This document shows, one piece after another, positions 5,582 to 7,952 of a stretch of DNA of 7,952 nucleotides. The stretch covers positions 1 to 7,952 of the forward strand of contig DATCIR010000078.1 in the NCBI GenBank assembly GCA_036507695.1, written 5' to 3'. Made by a program: the position numbers and the translations under genes. A model generated the notes under the pieces. That model was not told the DNA's origin, made no database searches, and saw only the letters and a program-made list of their open reading frames with translations. Position 1 is the first letter of the stretch; each line of letters begins with the position of its first letter. The DNA comes from JAKEGK01 sp036507695 (GTDB lineage Bacteria > Pseudomonadota > Gammaproteobacteria > SZUA-152).

Positions 5582-6133
5582 TCATACTTTGATTGACCAC
5601 GATTGGCGTTTTAACTTTTTTGCCATCACGATGGCCGGTAAACGGCCCCGCGGCGACGGGTAATATTTTTTACGTAGTGTAACGCATCGAAATCCCAGGG
5701 TCTTATATAAATTAATGGCGGCGTGGTTGTCCGGCCTGACTTCCAGCCATGAATAAGCGGCGTGTTGTTTGCGGGCTTCAGAAAGCAGATGGGCGGTCAG
5801 CTTTTTCCCCAGCCCCCTGTTTCGGTATTTTGCCGCAATACAGACATTCATCAAGTGCAGCCAATGCCGTTTCAGGTGGGCAATCCCAAAGCCAATCACC
5901 TCGTGGTCCGCTTCTATGACCCAGCAGTTCATGCGCGTGCGGATCGCGCCGCGAAACAGCGAGGCCGGCCAGGGATAGGGGTAACATTGGTTTTCCAACC
6001 GTTTGACCGTGGCAACAACGGATTCATGCATGGGCCGAATGCGCAAGCAAAACCGCTCGCGTGTATTGACTGACCGGTGGTTCAATGATCGTTTGCGGGA
6101 TATGCGCTTACGCGTAAATAATTTCCGGTCCAT
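5582..6133 (-). CDS. GNAT N-acetyltransferase, RimI-like
   Basis: The GNAT core is clear: acetyl-CoA pyrophosphate loop RNRGLG (104-109, the R-x-x-G-x-G motif), then LEVRPDNHAAINLYKTLGF (130-148) and KKYYPSPRGR near the end. Glu131 and Tyr143 have the same spacing (12 residues) as the general base Glu103 and acid Tyr115 of E. coli RimI, which acetylates the N-terminal alanine of ribosomal protein S18. Substrate identity here is inference. The 183-residue reading has about 30 extra basic residues before IRPM, where GNAT domains of this type normally begin. The ATG at 6133 has no visible ribosome binding site, so the true start may be an internal TTG (codon 17 or 30) or Met35. It is the first gene of a probable three-gene operon and is divergent from the nitroreductase gene. 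Confidence 0.88.
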   Translation of the reverse strand: MDRKLFTRKRISRKRSLNHRSVNTRERFCLRIRPMHESVVATVKRLENQCYPYPWPASLFRGAIRTRMNCWVIEADHEVIGFGIAHLKRHWLHLMNVCIAAKYRNRGLGKKLTAHLLSEARKQHAAYSWLEVRPDNHAAINLYKTLGFRCVTLRKKYYPSPRGRLPAIVMAKKLKRQSWSIKV

Positions 6134-6282
6134 GTAAGGTGTTGTGTTTGAATTGATTGTAAATTGAAATATAGCCAGCCGATGTTGGTGGTTTAATGAT
6201 GATGGTCAAAGAAGTTCGATAAAATACCCGCCACAATGCACTAACATAATGTTATGAAAAGATTACATCCCGGTCTACTTTG

Positions 6283-6315
6283 GTGGATTGTGAGTGGATT
6301 GTAAGTGGATTGTGC
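6283..6315. repeat. Three tandem 11-bp repeats upstream of the nitroreductase gene
   Basis: GTGGATTGTGA, GTGGATTGTAA and GTGGATTGTGC follow each other with no gap, differing only in the last two bases. An 11-bp period is about one helical turn, so a protein could bind all copies on one DNA face. They end 36 bases before the nitroreductase ATG, where an operator or -35 region would be. A palindrome-like CATAA-TG-TTATG lies just upstream at 6245-6256. Replication slippage without function is the alternative. Confidence 0.75.
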
Positions 6316-6341
6316 ATTTTAATATTGTACTTTCAGGCAAT

Positions 6342-6347
6342 AGGAGA
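6342..6347 (+). promoter_or_regulatory. Ribosome binding site that fixes the nitroreductase start
   Basis: AGGAGA lies four bases before the ATG at 6352. It favours this ATG over an upstream in-frame TTG at 6280, which would read the tandem repeats as protein and has no ribosome binding site. A possible promoter, TTGTAA (6299-6304) with TATTGT (6323-6328) at 18-bp spacing, overlaps the repeats; I regard it as weak. Confidence 0.7.
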
Positions 6348-6351
6348 TTGT

Positions 6352-6960
6352 ATGGCTCAGGCGTCCCGCGGTATTGCGTTACCGGCGCCGGAAACCAGCG
6401 GCGGGAAACCTTTGCAGCAACTGTTACAGCAGCGCCGCTCGGTGCGTGAATTTAACGATACCAAACTTTCATTAGCCCATATCGGGCAATTACTCTGGGC
6501 GGCGCAGGGCATTACCCACCCGCAGGGTTTGCGCACCGCGCCGTCGGCCGGTGCGCTGTATCCGCTGGAACTTTATGCGGTCGCTGTCAATATTGATCAG
6601 CTTAAGCCGGGCATTTACCATTACCAACCTCGTCACCATCAACTGACGCTGCACCGGGAAGGCGAATACAGCACAGCGCTGACACGTGCGGCCTATGGTC
6701 AGACCTGGTTACAGCAAGCGGCCGTGGTGTTTGTTTTCGCAGCGCGTTATGAAAGAACAACGGTGAAATACAGCAAACGCGCTGAGCGTTACGTGCCTAT
6801 CGAAGCCGGGCATGCCGCGGAGAACCTGTTTCTGCAAGCCGAAGCGCTGGGCCTGGGTACGGTAATCGTCGGCGCGTTTGACGACGATGACGTGACTGAC
6901 GCGTTGCAGTTGCCGTCCGCAGACAGTCCAATATTGTTAATGCCGGTCGGGTTCCAATGA
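6352..6960 (+). CDS. SagB-type (ThcOx) FMN-dependent nitroreductase-fold dehydrogenase
   Basis: A 202-residue soluble protein of the nitroreductase fold. FMN-phosphate contact motif RRSVREF is at 28-34. PSAGALYPLELY (64-75) is the hallmark of the SagB/ThcOx group. EAGHAAENLFLQAEALGLGT (151-170), then VIVGAFDDD, forms the C-terminal FMN and dimer-interface part. Members oxidise azolines to azoles in thiazole/oxazole peptide pathways or act as general oxidoreductases. No YcaO cyclodehydratase or precursor peptide gene is visible nearby, so a role in peptide modification is unsupported here. The length is that of a stand-alone single-domain member. Start chosen from the AGGAGA ribosome binding site. 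A CapA-family gene follows after 47 bases on the same strand, probably co-transcribed. The tandem repeats upstream may regulate it. Confidence 0.92.
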   Translation: MAQASRGIALPAPETSGGKPLQQLLQQRRSVREFNDTKLSLAHIGQLLWAAQGITHPQGLRTAPSAGALYPLELYAVAVNIDQLKPGIYHYQPRHHQLTLHREGEYSTALTRAAYGQTWLQQAAVVFVFAARYERTTVKYSKRAERYVPIEAGHAAENLFLQAEALGLGTVIVGAFDDDDVTDALQLPSADSPILLMPVGFQ

Positions 6961-7007
6961 AGTACGGTGTGTGCGGCATTATCAATAATATTGCTTGATG
7001 ATAGATC

Positions 7008-7952
7008 ATGAATCGCCGCGCATTTTTGTCCTTCGCAACAAGCGGCCTGATATTCTTTGCCAGGCCAGGATGGGTTAAACCAAAATCCATGGCTAACGAT
7101 CACATTACGCTATTCCTGTGCGGCGATGTCATGACGGGCCGGGGCATTGATCAGGTATTGCCAAATTCCGTGGACCCGCGTTTATATGAGCCTTATGTCG
7201 TGGATGCCAGGCGCTATGTTGAAATTGCGGAACAGGCCAATGGTCCGATTCCTAAACCCGTGGATTTTGCGTATATCTGGGGTGATGCGTTGGATGAGCT
7301 GGAGCGCGCGGATGTGCGCGTTATTAATCTTGAGACCAGTGTGACCACCAGTGCGGATTACGAACGCGGTAAAGGCATTCACTACCGGATGCATCCGAAA
7401 AATATACCCGTTATCAGCGCGGCCGGAATTGACTGTTGTGTATTGGCCAATAACCACGTGCTGGATTGGGGGCGGAAAGGTTTGGCGGAAACATTGCGCA
7501 CCTTGGCCGGCGCGCACATTCAAACCGCCGGTGCGGGCAACAATCTGGCCGGGGCGCAAGCCCCTGCGATAATGGAAATAGCGGACAAAGGCCGCGTGCT
7601 GGTTTTTTCCTTCGGTCTGGAATCCAGTGGCATATCCCGGCACTGGGCGGCGCAGGTAGACCGTCCCGGTGTAAATCTGCTGGATGATTTGTCAGCGGCA
7701 ACGGTACGGCAAATCAGCCAACAGGTGCGGGCGGTGAAGCAACCCAAGGATATTGTTGTAGCGTCCATTCATTGGGGCGGCAATTGGGGCTACCCCATTC
7801 CCCGCGAGCAACAACAATTCGCCCATCAACTTCTCGATAGTGCGGCGGTGGATGTTATCCATGGACATTCGTCACACCATTTTATGGGTATCGAGGTTTA
7901 CAAGGACAAGCCGGTTATTTATGGCTGTGGCGATTTTCTAAATGATTATGAA
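7008..7952 (+). CDS. CapA-family (PGA_cap) protein with Tat-like leader, C-terminus cut by window end
   Basis: The frame is open from the ATG at 7008 to the last base (315 residues), so the C-terminus is missing; whole family members are usually 350-400 residues. The N-terminus MNRRAFLSF followed by a hydrophobic stretch to about residue 18 is a twin-arginine (RRxFL) type leader, implying folded export. The metallophosphoesterase-like fold shows FLCGDVMTGRG (36-46, with Asp40), INLETSV (106-112), LANNHVLDWG (146-155, Asn149-His150), ASIHWGGNWG (252-261, His255) and VIHGHSSHHF (283-292, His285 and His287), then VIYGCGDFLND. These are the conserved blocks of the CapA / PgsA poly-gamma-glutamate-type family, whose biochemical activity is poorly defined. 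It follows the nitroreductase gene by 47 bases. No capsule synthase genes (CapB/CapC) are in view. No clear ribosome binding site is seen. Confidence 0.92.
   Translation, partial: MNRRAFLSFATSGLIFFARPGWVKPKSMANDHITLFLCGDVMTGRGIDQVLPNSVDPRLYEPYVVDARRYVEIAEQANGPIPKPVDFAYIWGDALDELERADVRVINLETSVTTSADYERGKGIHYRMHPKNIPVISAAGIDCCVLANNHVLDWGRKGLAETLRTLAGAHIQTAGAGNNLAGAQAPAIMEIADKGRVLVFSFGLESSGISRHWAAQVDRPGVNLLDDLSAATVRQISQQVRAVKQPKDIVVASIHWGGNWGYPIPREQQQFAHQLLDSAAVDVIHGHSSHHFMGIEVYKDKPVIYGCGDFLNDYE

Noticed and set aside
6280..6351. Upstream TTG start for the nitroreductase
   Set aside because: It would add 24 residues encoded mostly by the tandem repeats and has no ribosome binding site. The ATG at 6352 has AGGAGA at good spacing.
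1..7952. CRISPR array, tRNA, rRNA or complete insertion sequence
   Set aside because: No regularly spaced long repeats, no cloverleaf pattern, no rRNA-like sequence and no transposase frame were seen on either strand.

Overview
The window reads as chromosomal DNA of a mid-GC proteobacterium, most likely an environmental gammaproteobacterium. Supports are the SecA/Tat-type leaders, a class I c-type cytochrome, an FtsH-type AAA+ protease, a RimI-like acetyltransferase and a PF09720-type antitoxin. The taxonomic call is inference; there is no rRNA, tRNA or other marker gene here.

Left third (1-1800, all minus strand): an accessory or defence-like block. Read in the direction of transcription it runs: an intact unstable-type antitoxin gene (1789-1565); a toxin reduced to about its first 22 recognisable residues (1568-1431); a SIR2-family putative NADase (1434-415); and the start of an unrecognised partner protein that leaves the window at base 1. 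Each ORF overlaps the next by exactly 4 nt (ATGA, TTGA, ATGA). The SIR2 pair therefore seems to have landed inside a RelE/ParE-type toxin gene and now sits translationally chained behind the antitoxin. This is the most interesting part of the window.

1790-2362 is a 573-base stretch with no convincing gene. It holds the antitoxin ribosome binding site and several inverted repeats, including two interleaved stems.

Middle (2363-6133, minus strand): a secreted monohaem cytochrome c stands alone. Upstream of it lies a three-gene run with short gaps: RimI-like GNAT acetyltransferase, small exported protein of unknown function, FtsH-like membrane protease. This looks like a housekeeping or protein-quality operon.

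Right end (6134-7952): a 218-base divergent intergenic region with three tandem 11-bp repeats leads into a plus-strand pair: a SagB-type nitroreductase and a CapA-family (PGA_cap-type) metallophosphoesterase-like protein with a Tat-like leader, cut by the window end.

There is no CRISPR array, complete insertion sequence, tRNA or rRNA that I can see.
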